Shown here in pieces: positions 20,062 to 28,327 of a stretch of 64,000 nt of DNA. The notes beneath the pieces are model-generated. The model was given only the letters and a program-made list of their open reading frames with translations. It did no database searches and had not been told where the DNA came from. The first letter of the stretch is position 1. Each line of letters opens with the position of its first letter. A program made the position numbers and the translations under genes. Source of the stretch: Janibacter terrae NBRC 107853 (GTDB lineage: Bacteria > Actinomycetota > Actinomycetes > Actinomycetales > Dermatophilaceae); assembly GCF_001591405.1 (NCBI RefSeq), contig NZ_BCUV01000003.1, positions 248,001 through 312,000 on the forward strand, read 5' to 3'.

Positions 20062-21182
20062 TGGGGCGCGCCCTCCGCGTCGAGGCCGACGGCGGGTCCC
20101 GGGGCAACCCCGGTGTCGCCGGCTACGGCGCACTCGTGCGGGACGAGGGCGGCACCGTGCTCGTGGAGCTGGCGGCGCCCCTGGGCACGGCCAGCAACAA
20201 CGTCGCCGAGTACCGCGGCATGCTCGCGGGACTCGCTGCGGCGCACCGGATCTGCCCCGACGCGGACGTCGTCGTGGCGATGGACTCCAAGCTCGTCGTC
20301 GAGCAGATGTCGGGCCGGTGGAAGATCAAGCACCCCGACATGCGCGAGCTGGCGCTGCAGGGGCGGGACCTCGTCCAGCAGATCACCCGGGCCGGGGGGT
20401 CGGTCGAGTTCACCTGGGTCCCGCGGGCCGACAACGCCGATGCCGACGCGCTGTCCAACCGCGGCATGGACGGCGAGCACGTCGAGGACCACCACGGCAG
20501 CGAGCAGGCGGGTGACGACCTCTCCCCGTCCCGCGACGGGGAGCAGGAGCCGGTGCGCCCGCGCGCCGGACGCGGTGAGGCGACCCGGGTCGTCCTCGTG
20601 CGCCACGGCGTCACCGAGCTCACCGAGCAGTCCCGCATCGACGGTCGCGGCGGCCTCGACCCGGGCCTCACCGACGCCGGCCGGGCGCAGGCGGTCCGGG
20701 CGGGCGAGCTCGTCGCCGAGCTGGTCGGTGACGCCGAGGTCCGCGTCATCACCTCCGACCTGGCCCGGGCCCGGCAGACCGGTGGTGTCATCGCCGACCG
20801 TCTCGGCGTGACCCCGCAGGCGGACCCGGCCTGGGACGAGCAGTCCTTCGGCGACTGGGACGGGCAGGCCGTCACCGACCTCATCGCCGCCCACCGCGAG
20901 GACTTCCGCGCGCTGCGCGAGGACCCCGGCTACGCCCGACCGGGCGGGGAGTCGCACACGCAGATGGCCGAACGCGTCCTCGCGGCCTGGGAGGCGGTCG
21001 TCGCCGGAGGCGGCACGGTCGTCATCGCCTCGCACCGCAAACCCATCCTCGTCGTCCTCGCCCACGTCCTCGGCCTGCCGCACGAGCGGCTCTGGCGCAT
21101 CGCCGGCAGCCCGGGCTCGCTGACGGCCGTCGAGGCCTGGCCCGGTGGTGAGGCCGTCGTGGCCTTCACCAACCGCACGTGA
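20061..21182 (+). CDS. Bifunctional RNase HI / histidine phosphatase (CobC-like)
   Basis: 373-aa fusion. Residues 1-135 are RNase HI: DGGSRGNPG with the first catalytic Asp, NNVAEYRG with the Glu, MDSKLVVEQ with the second Asp and ADNADADALSN with the last. After an acidic linker (about 137-172), residues 175-370 are a phosphoglycerate-mutase-like phosphatase with LVRHGVTE and the second histidine in ASHRKP. This equals Rv2228c, reported to degrade RNA in RNA-DNA hybrids and to have alpha-ribazole phosphatase activity. ATG overlaps the upstream TGA by one base. Confidence 0.93.
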   Translation: MGRALRVEADGGSRGNPGVAGYGALVRDEGGTVLVELAAPLGTASNNVAEYRGMLAGLAAAHRICPDADVVVAMDSKLVVEQMSGRWKIKHPDMRELALQGRDLVQQITRAGGSVEFTWVPRADNADADALSNRGMDGEHVEDHHGSEQAGDDLSPSRDGEQEPVRPRAGRGEATRVVLVRHGVTELTEQSRIDGRGGLDPGLTDAGRAQAVRAGELVAELVGDAEVRVITSDLARARQTGGVIADRLGVTPQADPAWDEQSFGDWDGQAVTDLIAAHREDFRALREDPGYARPGGESHTQMAERVLAAWEAVVAGGGTVVIASHRKPILVVLAHVLGLPHERLWRIAGSPGSLTAVEAWPGGEAVVAFTNRT

Positions 21183-21192
21183 GGAGCGGGAC

Positions 21193-21726
21193 ATCACCGA
21201 CCTGCCCACCTGGCTGACCGCGTCCGGCCTCATCGGTGCAGCGCTCTTCGGCCTGCTGTCCGCCTTCTTCCCACCGCTCAACGCCGAGATCTATGCCCTC
21301 GCCGCGCCGGTGATCTTCCCCGACTCATGGCTGCTGCACGTCACCGTCATGACGATCGGGCTCGTCGCGGGCAAGATGACCCACTTCGTGGCGGCGGCGA
21401 AGGGAGCGGAGGCGTACACCCGTCGTCGGGAGGAGAAGGAGGCCCGGGAGGCACAGGTGGAGCGCACGCCTCCCGGCCCGGTCCGCGCGCGCCTCACCCG
21501 GTGGAGCAGGGCGATGATCGACGTCCTCGACCGTCCGCGGCTGGGCCCGCTCGTCCTGCTTGCCAGCTCGGGCATCGGCTTCCCGCCGCTCGCCGTGGTC
21601 ACCGTCGCGGCCGGCATCAAGCGGCTCAACATCGTGCTCTTCCTCGTCGTCACGACGGCCGGGTGCCTCCTGCGGTTCCTGGCGACGTCGTGGCTCGTCA
21701 GCCGCGGCATCGACCTCGGCCACTGA
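21193..21726 (+). CDS. Small VTT/YqaA-like integral membrane protein
   Basis: About 177 aa with hydrophobic segments near residues 7-25, 28-45, 50-65, 130-150 and 152-172, and a charged cytoplasmic loop (about 75-110, rich in Arg and Glu). The pattern resembles small VTT/SNARE-associated (YqaA) membrane proteins; the assignment is tentative. The start is unclear: GAGGAG at 21181-21186 lies 6 nt before an in-frame ATC at 21193, while the in-frame GTGs at 21145 and 21148 lie inside the upstream gene with no ribosome binding site. ATC initiation is plausible because infC uses it too. Confidence 0.7.
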   Translation: MTDLPTWLTASGLIGAALFGLLSAFFPPLNAEIYALAAPVIFPDSWLLHVTVMTIGLVAGKMTHFVAAAKGAEAYTRRREEKEAREAQVERTPPGPVRARLTRWSRAMIDVLDRPRLGPLVLLASSGIGFPPLAVVTVAAGIKRLNIVLFLVVTTAGCLLRFLATSWLVSRGIDLGH

Positions 21727-21773
21727 GCGTCTCGGGTCCTGACCCCGTGTGCGTCGACGGTGGTCCCGGAACC

Positions 21774-21779
21774 TAACCT
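21774..21779 (+). promoter_or_regulatory. Leaderless -10 box (TAACCT)
   Basis: TAACCT ends 7 nt before the ATG at 21787. No Shine-Dalgarno sequence is visible, so the rhodanese-metZ transcript probably starts at the ATG. Confidence 0.5.
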
Positions 21780-21786
21780 GTCCGTC

Positions 21787-22197
21787 ATGACCCCGCCCGC
21801 AGACCTCACCCCCCAGCAGGCGTGGGAGCGACTCGGCAGCGACCCGCACGCGGTCCTCGTCGACGTGCGCACCCGCGCCGAGTGGTCCTTCGTCGGACTC
21901 CCCGACCTCACCGCTCTCGGCAAGCAGGTCATCCCCATCGAGTGGACGACCTTCCCCGAGGGCGCGCCCAACCACGCCTTCCTCGACGAGCTCCGGGCGA
22001 GCGTGCCGACCGAGGCGCCGGTCCTCTTCCTCTGCCGCTCGGGTGCCCGTTCGGCGGCCGCCCAGGTCGCCGCCGCCGCTGCCGGCTACGCCGAGGCGAT
22101 CAACGTGCGCGAGGGCTTCGAGGGTGAGCTGGACGCGCGCGGCCACCGCGCGGTCAACGGCTGGAAGCAGGCCGGTCTGCCGTGGAGGCAGGGGTGA
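21787..22197 (+). CDS. Rhodanese-domain protein
   Basis: 136-aa single-domain rhodanese. The active-site cysteine is in LFLCRSGARS, with the CH2A-type DVRTRAEWSF near the N-terminus. Such proteins carry sulfane sulfur. It overlaps metZ (GTGA), so a role in supplying sulfide or handling persulfide for O-succinylhomoserine sulfhydrylation is a reasonable inference; this pairing is common in actinobacteria. ATG 21787 is chosen for its leaderless promoter. Confidence 0.9.
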   Translation: MTPPADLTPQQAWERLGSDPHAVLVDVRTRAEWSFVGLPDLTALGKQVIPIEWTTFPEGAPNHAFLDELRASVPTEAPVLFLCRSGARSAAAQVAAAAAGYAEAINVREGFEGELDARGHRAVNGWKQAGLPWRQG

Positions 22198-23411
22198 GCG
22201 CGGCCCCCTTCGGCCCGGGCAACCCGCGGCCCTACCTCGACCCGGAGGGGTTGTCCCCGCAGACCCTCGCCGTGCGCGGCGGGCAGGCCCGCACGACCTT
22301 CGACGAGACCTCCGAGGCGCTCTTCCTGACCTCCGGCTTCGTCTACGGCAGCGCCGAGGAGGCCGAGGCAGCCTTCACCGACGAGGTCGAGAAGTTCGTC
22401 TACTCGCGCTACGGCAACCCGACCGTCGCGATGCTCGAGGAGCGGCTGCGGCTGCTCGAGGGCGCCGAGGCCGCGTACGCGACCGCCTCCGGCATGTCCG
22501 CGGTCTTCACCGCCCTGGCGGCGCTGCTGGGGAAGGGGGACCGCCTGGTCTCCTCGCGCGGGCTCTTCGGCAGCTGCTTCGTCATCGTCGACGAGATCCT
22601 CCCGCGCTGGGGTGTCGAGACCGTCCTCGTCGACGGCCCCGACCTCGACCAGTGGCGCGAGGCGCTCTCCGAGCCGACGACCGCGGTCTTCTTCGAGACG
22701 CCGAGCAACCCGATGCAGGAGCTCGTCGACATCGCCGCGGTCAGCGAGCTGGCGCACGCCGCCGGCGCCCAGGTCGTCGTCGACAACGTCTTCGGCACCC
22801 CGGTCTTCTCCCGGCCCCTCGAGCACGGCGCCGACATCGTCGTGTACTCCGCGACCAAGCACATCGACGGCCAGGGACGGGTGCTCGGCGGCGCGATCCT
22901 CGGGCCGCAGGACTACATCGACGGGCCGGTCAAGAACCTCATCCGGCACACCGGGCCGTCGCTGTCGCCCTTCAACGCCTGGGTGCTCCTCAAGGGGCTG
23001 GAGACGATGGACCTGCGCGTGCGGCGCATGGCCGAGTCCTCGCTCACCGTGGCGCGTGCCCTGCAGGAGCACCCCCGGATCCGGCGCGTGGTCCACCCGT
23101 GGCTGCCCGGGCACCCGCAGCACGAGCTCGCCCAGCGGCAGATGAGCGGTGGCGGCACCGTCGTGACCTTCGACGTCGTCGGGGCCAAGGCGGAGGCCTT
23201 CGCGGTGATGAACGCCCTGCGCACCGTCGACATCTCCAACAACCTCGGGGACTCGAAGTCGCTCATCACCCATCCGGCGACGACGACGCACCGCCGGATG
23301 GGCGAGGAGGCGCGAGCGGCGATCGGCATCACCGACGCGACCCTGCGCATCTCCATCGGCCTCGAGTCCGCCGACGACCTCGTCGCCGACCTGCGTCGCG
23401 CCCTGGGCTGA
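22194..23411 (+). CDS. metZ: O-succinylhomoserine sulfhydrylase
   Basis: PLP enzyme of the Cys/Met metabolism family that makes homocysteine from O-succinylhomoserine and sulfide. 405 aa from GTG 22194, which overlaps the rhodanese stop and has GGAGG upstream; an ATG four codons earlier is possible. The PLP lysine is Lys222 (SATKHIDGQG), with SRYGNPT and ETPSNP motifs. The LFLTSGFVY and SGMSAVF pattern suits MetZ rather than cystathionine gamma-synthase, though substrate (acetyl- or succinylhomoserine) cannot be decided from sequence alone. Confidence 0.9.
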   Translation: MSAAPFGPGNPRPYLDPEGLSPQTLAVRGGQARTTFDETSEALFLTSGFVYGSAEEAEAAFTDEVEKFVYSRYGNPTVAMLEERLRLLEGAEAAYATASGMSAVFTALAALLGKGDRLVSSRGLFGSCFVIVDEILPRWGVETVLVDGPDLDQWREALSEPTTAVFFETPSNPMQELVDIAAVSELAHAAGAQVVVDNVFGTPVFSRPLEHGADIVVYSATKHIDGQGRVLGGAILGPQDYIDGPVKNLIRHTGPSLSPFNAWVLLKGLETMDLRVRRMAESSLTVARALQEHPRIRRVVHPWLPGHPQHELAQRQMSGGGTVVTFDVVGAKAEAFAVMNALRTVDISNNLGDSKSLITHPATTTHRRMGEEARAAIGITDATLRISIGLESADDLVADLRRALG

Positions 23412-23416
23412 CGACC

Positions 23417-24163
23417 GTGCTCGTGCTGCTGCCCCCGTCGGAGTCCAAGGCCGGCCGTTCCCGCGGCAAGGCGCTGGACCTCCCTTCGCTCTCCTACCCG
23501 GACCTCGCGGGGCATCGTCGACAGGTGCTCGACGCCGTGGCCGCGGTGAGCGCCAGGGAGGACGCCCACGAGGTCCTCGGGGTCAGCCCCAACCTCGTCG
23601 AGGAGGTGGCGCGCAACACGGCCCTCACCACTGCCCCGGCGCCGCCGGCGGCGGAGGTCTACACCGGCGTGCTCTACGACGCGCTCGACCTCGGCGACCT
23701 GACCCCCGGCCAGCGGCGCCGGGCCAACCGGTGGTTGGTGGTCGTCTCGGCGCTCTTCGGCGCGGTCCACCCCGACGACCGCATCCCGCCGTACCGGCTG
23801 TCGATGGCGGTCAACCTGCCCGGGATCGGCCCGCTCGCGGGACACTGGCGCGAGGCCCTCGCCGCCGAGCTGACCGCCGCGGCGGGCACCGGGCTCGTCG
23901 TCGACTGCCGCTCCAGCACCTACGTCGCGGCGTGGGTACCGAGCGGCGCGACCGCCGAGCGGTGGGTGCAGATCCGGGTGCCCGGCGCGACCCACATGGC
24001 CAAGCACACCCGAGGTCTCGTCGCCCGGCACCTGCTCGGGGTCGACCGCGAGCCGCGCACGCCCCGGGCGCTGGCCGCGGCGCTGGCACCGGCCTTCGAC
24101 GTGGAGCTGCACGAACCCGCCGGACCCGGACGACCCTGGGTGCTCGACACGACGGCTCGGTGA
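23417..24163 (+). CDS. yaaA: Peroxide stress protein YaaA family
   Basis: 248-aa DUF328/UPF0246 protein. It has the family start LVLLPPSESK, a central YTGVLYDALD, SALFGAVHPDDRIPPYRLSM and a C-terminal AKHTRGLVARHLL. In E. coli YaaA limits free iron and protects DNA during hydrogen peroxide stress; the same role is inferred here. GTG start at 23417, 3 nt after the metZ stop, so likely in the same transcript. This member is shorter than and quite divergent from the E. coli protein. Confidence 0.88.
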   Translation: MLVLLPPSESKAGRSRGKALDLPSLSYPDLAGHRRQVLDAVAAVSAREDAHEVLGVSPNLVEEVARNTALTTAPAPPAAEVYTGVLYDALDLGDLTPGQRRRANRWLVVVSALFGAVHPDDRIPPYRLSMAVNLPGIGPLAGHWREALAAELTAAAGTGLVVDCRSSTYVAAWVPSGATAERWVQIRVPGATHMAKHTRGLVARHLLGVDREPRTPRALAAALAPAFDVELHEPAGPGRPWVLDTTAR

Positions 24164-24189
24164 CCCGGGCCGTCGGCGGGTTCGCCATC

Positions 24190-24195
24190 TAGGGT
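24190..24195 (+). promoter_or_regulatory. Leaderless -10 box (TAGGGT)
   Basis: TAGGGT lies 7 nt before the ATG at 24203, with no ribosome binding site. It separates the RNB gene from yaaA. Confidence 0.5.
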
Positions 24196-24202
24196 GGCGA
24201 GC

Positions 24203-25666
24203 ATGGCCGCGAAGCACCCCGTCACCCTCCGCCCGACCAACCCCGAGTCGGGCGACGTCGTCGCCGCCGCGGGTCTCAGCGGGCGCTTCGACGCGATCCG
24301 CGCCGAGCTCGAGGTACCGGGGGAGTTCCCGGCCGAGGTCGTGGCCGAGGCCGAGCGGGTCGCGGCGACGCCGCTGTCCACGCCGGAGCGCGACGAGAGC
24401 GACGTCCCCTTCCTCACCATCGACCCACCCGGGTCCATGGACCTCGACCAGGCGATGCACCTCGAGCGCGACGGAGACGGGTACCGGGTGCGGTACGCCA
24501 TCGCGCACCTGGAGTCCTTCGTCGAGCCCGGGGGAGCCATCGACGCCGAGGCCCGCCGCCGTGGGCAGACCATCTACGCCCCCGACCAGCGCACCCCGCT
24601 GCACCCACCCGTCCTCAGCGAGGGGGCCGCCAGCCTGCTGCCCGGGGAGACCCGGCCGGCGTACGTGTGGGACATCCGGCTCGACGCCCGCGGTGAGCAC
24701 ACGGCCGCCGAGGTCCGCCCCGCGCTCGTGCGCAGCGTCGACCGGCTCGAGTACACGGCCGTGCAGGAGAGCATCGACGCCGGCACCGACGACGAGCGGC
24801 TCGTCCTGCTCAAGGAGATCGGGGAGAAGCGCATCGCGCTCGAGCAGGAGCGTGGCGGTGCCTCCCTGCCCATGCCGGACCAGCAGGTCGAGGAGGTCGA
24901 GGGCGGCTTCCGGCTGCACCTGCGCCCGCTCGTGCCCGCGGAGGACTGGAACGCGCAGATCTCCCTGCTCACCGGCATGGTCGCCGCGGACATGATGCTG
25001 GCGGCCGGGGTCGGCATCCTGCGCACGATGCCCCCGCCGCAGGAGCGTGCGATCAACCAGCTGCGCCGGGTCGCGAGGGCGCTCGGCGTCGACTGGCCGG
25101 AGGGGACCGACCACGGGGCCTTCCTGCGCTCCCTCGACGGCCGCGATCCCAGGCACCTCGCGCTCATCCACGAGTCGACCGTCCTCTTCCGCGGGGCGGG
25201 CTACACCGCCTTCGACGGCGAGCTGCCCGAGCTCGTCGAGCAGGCCGCGATCGGCGCCCCGTACGCCCACGTCACCGCGCCGCTGCGTCGGCTCGTCGAC
25301 CGCTTCGGTCTGGCGCTGTGTGCCGCACTGAGCGCCGGGGGAGAGGTCCCCGCGTGGGTGCGGGAGGCGCTGCCGCAGCTGCCCGAGCTCATGGAGGCCT
25401 CGGACCGACGGGCCGGCGGCGTCGAGCGCGCGACGACCGATGCGGTCGAGGCCGCGACCCTCGCCGACCGTGTCGGGCAGGACTTCGTCGCGGTCGTCGT
25501 CGACGTGCCCGAGGGCAAGGACGACGCCGGCGCCCTCGACGTCCAGCTGCTCGACCCGCCCGTCCTGGCCCGCGCGAAGGGGGCGGCCGGGCTCGGCGCC
25601 GAGGTCACCGTGCGCCTGACGCAGGTCGACCTGGCCACCGGGACGGTGGACTTCGAGGTGGCGTGA
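24203..25666 (+). CDS. RNB-domain 3'-5' exoribonuclease (RNase II/R family)
   Basis: 487 aa. The RNB core has the catalytic aspartates in TIDPPGSMDLDQAM (residues about 73-86), with RYAIAHLESF and APYAHVTAPLRRLVDRFG further on. It is much shorter than E. coli RNase II or R and lacks an obvious N-terminal cold-shock domain; a short beta-rich C-terminus may replace S1. This compact form is widespread in actinobacteria. RNA decay or stable-RNA trimming is inferred. Confidence 0.88.
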   Translation: MAAKHPVTLRPTNPESGDVVAAAGLSGRFDAIRAELEVPGEFPAEVVAEAERVAATPLSTPERDESDVPFLTIDPPGSMDLDQAMHLERDGDGYRVRYAIAHLESFVEPGGAIDAEARRRGQTIYAPDQRTPLHPPVLSEGAASLLPGETRPAYVWDIRLDARGEHTAAEVRPALVRSVDRLEYTAVQESIDAGTDDERLVLLKEIGEKRIALEQERGGASLPMPDQQVEEVEGGFRLHLRPLVPAEDWNAQISLLTGMVAADMMLAAGVGILRTMPPPQERAINQLRRVARALGVDWPEGTDHGAFLRSLDGRDPRHLALIHESTVLFRGAGYTAFDGELPELVEQAAIGAPYAHVTAPLRRLVDRFGLALCAALSAGGEVPAWVREALPQLPELMEASDRRAGGVERATTDAVEAATLADRVGQDFVAVVVDVPEGKDDAGALDVQLLDPPVLARAKGAAGLGAEVTVRLTQVDLATGTVDFEVA

Positions 25667-25701
25667 GGGACCCTCTTCGCCATGGTCTAGACTCACCGGC
25701 A

Positions 25702-25805
25702 GCGAAAGGGAGTAGTCCCCAACAGGTGTGTCGACACACTGAGCCTCGGCCTCGGCCCCGGCTCCGGCACATCGGGCCAGTCACCTGGCGGACGAGACTT
25801 TCGAC
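25702..25805 (+). ncRNA. yybP-ykoY family manganese riboswitch
   Basis: The aptamer begins gcgaaagggagtag and ends gacgagactttcg; P1 pairs cgaaag near 25703 with ctttcg near 25798. The purine-rich AAAGGGAGUAG and CGAGACUUU signatures are those of the Mn(II)-sensing yybP-ykoY class. A TAGACT -10 box at 25688-25693 fits a start near 25700. It precedes a GDT1-family transporter, a standard target, and is followed by a terminator next to the start codon. Confidence 0.88.
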
Positions 25806-25850
25806 CGGTTTTGTTTGCGACGATCCCGGTCGGGGCTCGTCGCATCACGA

Positions 25851-25880
25851 CTCCTCGTCCGGGCGGACGAGGAGTTTTTT
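25851..25880 (+). terminator. Rho-independent terminator of the riboswitch expression platform
   Basis: Perfect 10-bp stem (ctcctcgtcc 25851-25860 with ggacgaggag 25865-25874) followed by six T. The 3' arm contains gaggag, the likely Shine-Dalgarno sequence for the ATG at 25882, so the hairpin can both end transcription and hide the ribosome site. Another hairpin at 25817-25843 (gcgacga/tcgtcgc) lies between aptamer and terminator. Confidence 0.88.
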
Positions 25881-25881
25881 C

Positions 25882-26466
25882 ATGTTCTCTGCACTGGTGC
25901 TCAGCACCGTGGTGATCTTCGTCGCCGAGCTCGGCGACAAGAGCCAGCTCATGGCGATGACCTTCGCGACCCGCTACCGGGCCCGCGATGTCATCATCGG
26001 CATCACCGCAGCCACCGCCGTGGTCCACCTGGCGTCCGTCGGCATCGGGTACTTCATCGGCGCGAGCTTCGAGAAGTACCAAGGAGCCATCGCGATCGTG
26101 GCCGGCCTCGCGTTCCTGGCCTTCGCCGCCTGGACCCTGCGCGGTGACGAACTCACGGACGAGGAGGCGCAGAAGGCCCGCAAGGCGAAGGGGTCCGCGC
26201 TCCTGGCCGTGGGTGTCGCCTTCTTCCTCGCCGAGCTCGGTGACAAGACGATGCTGGCCACCATCACCCTCGCGGTGCGGGAGGACTGGTTCGGCACGTG
26301 GATCGGCTCGACGATCGGCATGGTCGCCGCGGACGCCCTGGCCATCGCGGCCGGCGCGATCCTCGGACGCAAGCTCCCGGAGAAGGTCATCACGTACGGC
26401 GCCGCGGCGGCCTTCGCGATCTTCGGGCTGGTGCTCATCGCCGAGGGGCTCGGCTGGTTCGGCTGA
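25882..26466 (+). CDS. GDT1/TMEM165 (UPF0016) family manganese exporter
   Basis: 194-aa membrane protein with six predicted helices. The two family signatures VAELGDKSQ and LAELGDKTM lie near residues 13-21 and 116-124. Related bacterial proteins (MneA/MntX) export Mn(II); the upstream manganese riboswitch makes that role likely. ATG 25882 is set by GAGGAG in the terminator arm. A loop rich in Glu, Lys and Arg separates the two halves. Confidence 0.92.
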   Translation: MFSALVLSTVVIFVAELGDKSQLMAMTFATRYRARDVIIGITAATAVVHLASVGIGYFIGASFEKYQGAIAIVAGLAFLAFAAWTLRGDELTDEEAQKARKAKGSALLAVGVAFFLAELGDKTMLATITLAVREDWFGTWIGSTIGMVAADALAIAAGAILGRKLPEKVITYGAAAAFAIFGLVLIAEGLGWFG

Positions 26467-26478
26467 CCGGCGCCCGCG

Positions 26479-26555
26479 TGTGCACGAAAGGTCGTGCTGG
26501 TGCATCTCGTGGCTCGTGACGCCACCGGATGCATCAGCACGACCTCGTGTGCACA
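26479..26555. terminator. 28-bp inverted repeat between the GDT1 gene and rnpB
   Basis: Arms 26479-26506 and 26528-26555 are complementary except for about three positions (tgtgcac and gtcgtgct blocks) around a 21-nt loop. It lies behind both convergent transcripts, so it is a likely bidirectional terminator. No T-tract. Confidence 0.6.
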
Positions 26556-26564
26556 GCCGTGCGG

Positions 26565-26949
26565 GGGATGAGTCGGCCTGTAAGCCGGGTTCTGTCCCCC
26601 GGCACCGTCGCCGGTGCCCGGGTGACGGCCATCCATCTCGGGTCGCCGTTGCCGACGACCTCCAGCGTCCTACCCGTGTGCTCGGGCGGGCCGCCCTCGG
26701 ACGCACACTGTCTGGACTTGCTCCGGGTGGGGTTTACCGAGCCGATCCGGTCACCCGGATCGCTGGTGGTCTCTTGCACCACCGTTTCACCCTTACCGCG
26801 ACCGCCGAGGCGGTCGTGGCGGTCTGCTTTCTGTGGCACTGTCCCGCGGGTCACCCCGGGTGGCTGTTGGCCACCACCCTGCCCTGTGGAGCCCGGACTT
26901 TCCTCGACACCACCGAGGTGGTGACGCAGCCGTCCGGCCGACTCATCCG
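26565..26949 (-). ncRNA. rnpB: RNase P RNA
   Basis: Catalytic RNA that matures tRNA 5' ends. Read on the minus strand, it starts gatgagtcggccgg, contains the conserved gaggaaagtccgggctcc and agggtgaaa blocks and acagaa near the end, and closes with ggccgactcatc pairing with the 5' end. Length about 385 nt, bacterial type A. A TAGACT -10 box at 26961-26956 fits a start near 26949. Ends are estimated from the terminal helix. Confidence 0.93.
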
Positions 26950-27010
26950 CCGAGCAGTCTACGGGTGCATCGGCACCCTTCGCGCCGGGTGGGTCGAGCC
27001 AAGACGGGCG

Positions 27011-28270
27011 TCACTCCCGGGTCGTGTGCCGCACCCACCCGGTCGTCGCCCCGACGAGCAGCACGACGACGCCGGCGATCACCGAGGGGACCGGCAGGAG
27101 GACGGCGACGCCGAGGCAGCCCAGCAGGCCGAGCGTCGGGATGACCCGGTGGACCCAGCCCCCCTCGAGCGTCCACGCGCTGGCGTTGGCGATCGCGTAG
27201 TAGACGAGGACGCAGAAGCTCGAGAAGCCGATCGCCCCGTCGAGGTCCCCGAGCACGATGAGGACGATGACCACGGCGGTGACCACCGCCTCCGCCCGGC
27301 GCGGCACCGCGTGCGGACCGTCGACCAGGGCGAGGACGGGCGGCAGGTGCCTGTCCCGCGCCATGGCCAGGACGGTGCGCGAGACCCCCAGGGTGAGGGC
27401 GAGGAGCGCCCCGCCGGCGGCCACGACCGCGGCGATGCGCAGCGCCGGGCCGAGCCAGGGCCACGCCGAGATCTCCGCGGCCTCGGCCAGCGGCGCCTGC
27501 CGGGCCGCGAGCCACCCCACGCCGAAGCCCTGGGTCAGGGCGACGGCGACGAGGACGTAGACGGCCAGCACGATGCCCAGGGCGATGGCGATGGCCCGCG
27601 GGATCGTCCGGCGCGGGTCGGCGACCTCCTCGCCGAGCGTGGCCATGCGGGCGTACCCGGCGAAGGCGAAGAACAGGAACCCGGCGCCCTGGGCGATGCC
27701 GACCGGGCCGCCGGGCACCACCGGGTCGACCAGCGGCGCCTCGGCCAGCGCAGGAGGGCTGACGAGGAGCACGACGGCGAAGGTCACGACGAGCGCGAGG
27801 ACGCCGACCGCGATGGCCAGGGCGACGCGGGCCGAGCGCTGCACGCCCTTCAGGTTGAGCGCGAGGACGGCGAGCACCGTCACGACGGCCACGACCCTCG
27901 ACGCGTCGGGGAAGAGATGGACCCCGATCGTCATCGCCATGGCGGCGCACGAGGCGGTCTTGCCGGTGATGAAGGCCCAGCCCGCGAGGTGCCCCCACGG
28001 CACCCCGAGCTGCTCGCGCCCGTAGACGTAGGTCCCCCCGGACTGCGGGTGGACCGCGGCCAGGCGCGCGGAGGAGACGGCGTTGGCGACGGCGATGGCC
28101 GCGGCCAGCAGGATGGCGAAGGGGAGGCCGTCACCGGCAGCAGCGGCAGCCGGGGCGAAGACGACGAAGAGCCCCGCACCGACCATCGCGGCGATCCCGA
28201 CGCCCACGGCATCGAGCAGCCCCAGGCCGCGCCGCAGCGTGCCCGTGCTCCCACCCGGTGCGCTCGTCAT
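27011..28270 (-). CDS. APC-superfamily amino acid permease
   Basis: 419-aa integral membrane transporter with about 12 hydrophobic helices. The first helix has GVGIAAMVGAGLFVVF and a later one GFLFFAFAGYARMATLGEEV, both typical of the amino acid-polyamine-cation family. The ATG at 28270 follows GGAG; an earlier ATG adds six residues. Substrate unknown. It stands alone, converging on rnpB at its 3' side. Confidence 0.85.
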   Translation of the reverse strand: MTSAPGGSTGTLRRGLGLLDAVGVGIAAMVGAGLFVVFAPAAAAAGDGLPFAILLAAAIAVANAVSSARLAAVHPQSGGTYVYGREQLGVPWGHLAGWAFITGKTASCAAMAMTIGVHLFPDASRVVAVVTVLAVLALNLKGVQRSARVALAIAVGVLALVVTFAVVLLVSPPALAEAPLVDPVVPGGPVGIAQGAGFLFFAFAGYARMATLGEEVADPRRTIPRAIAIALGIVLAVYVLVAVALTQGFGVGWLAARQAPLAEAAEISAWPWLGPALRIAAVVAAGGALLALTLGVSRTVLAMARDRHLPPVLALVDGPHAVPRRAEAVVTAVVIVLIVLGDLDGAIGFSSFCVLVYYAIANASAWTLEGGWVHRVIPTLGLLGCLGVAVLLPVPSVIAGVVVLLVGATTGWVRHTTRE

Positions 28271-28327
28271 GGCTCCAGACTGCCCCACCCTCGGTGGCCG
28301 CCGCAGGTGACGCGCCCCGCGGCGGCT

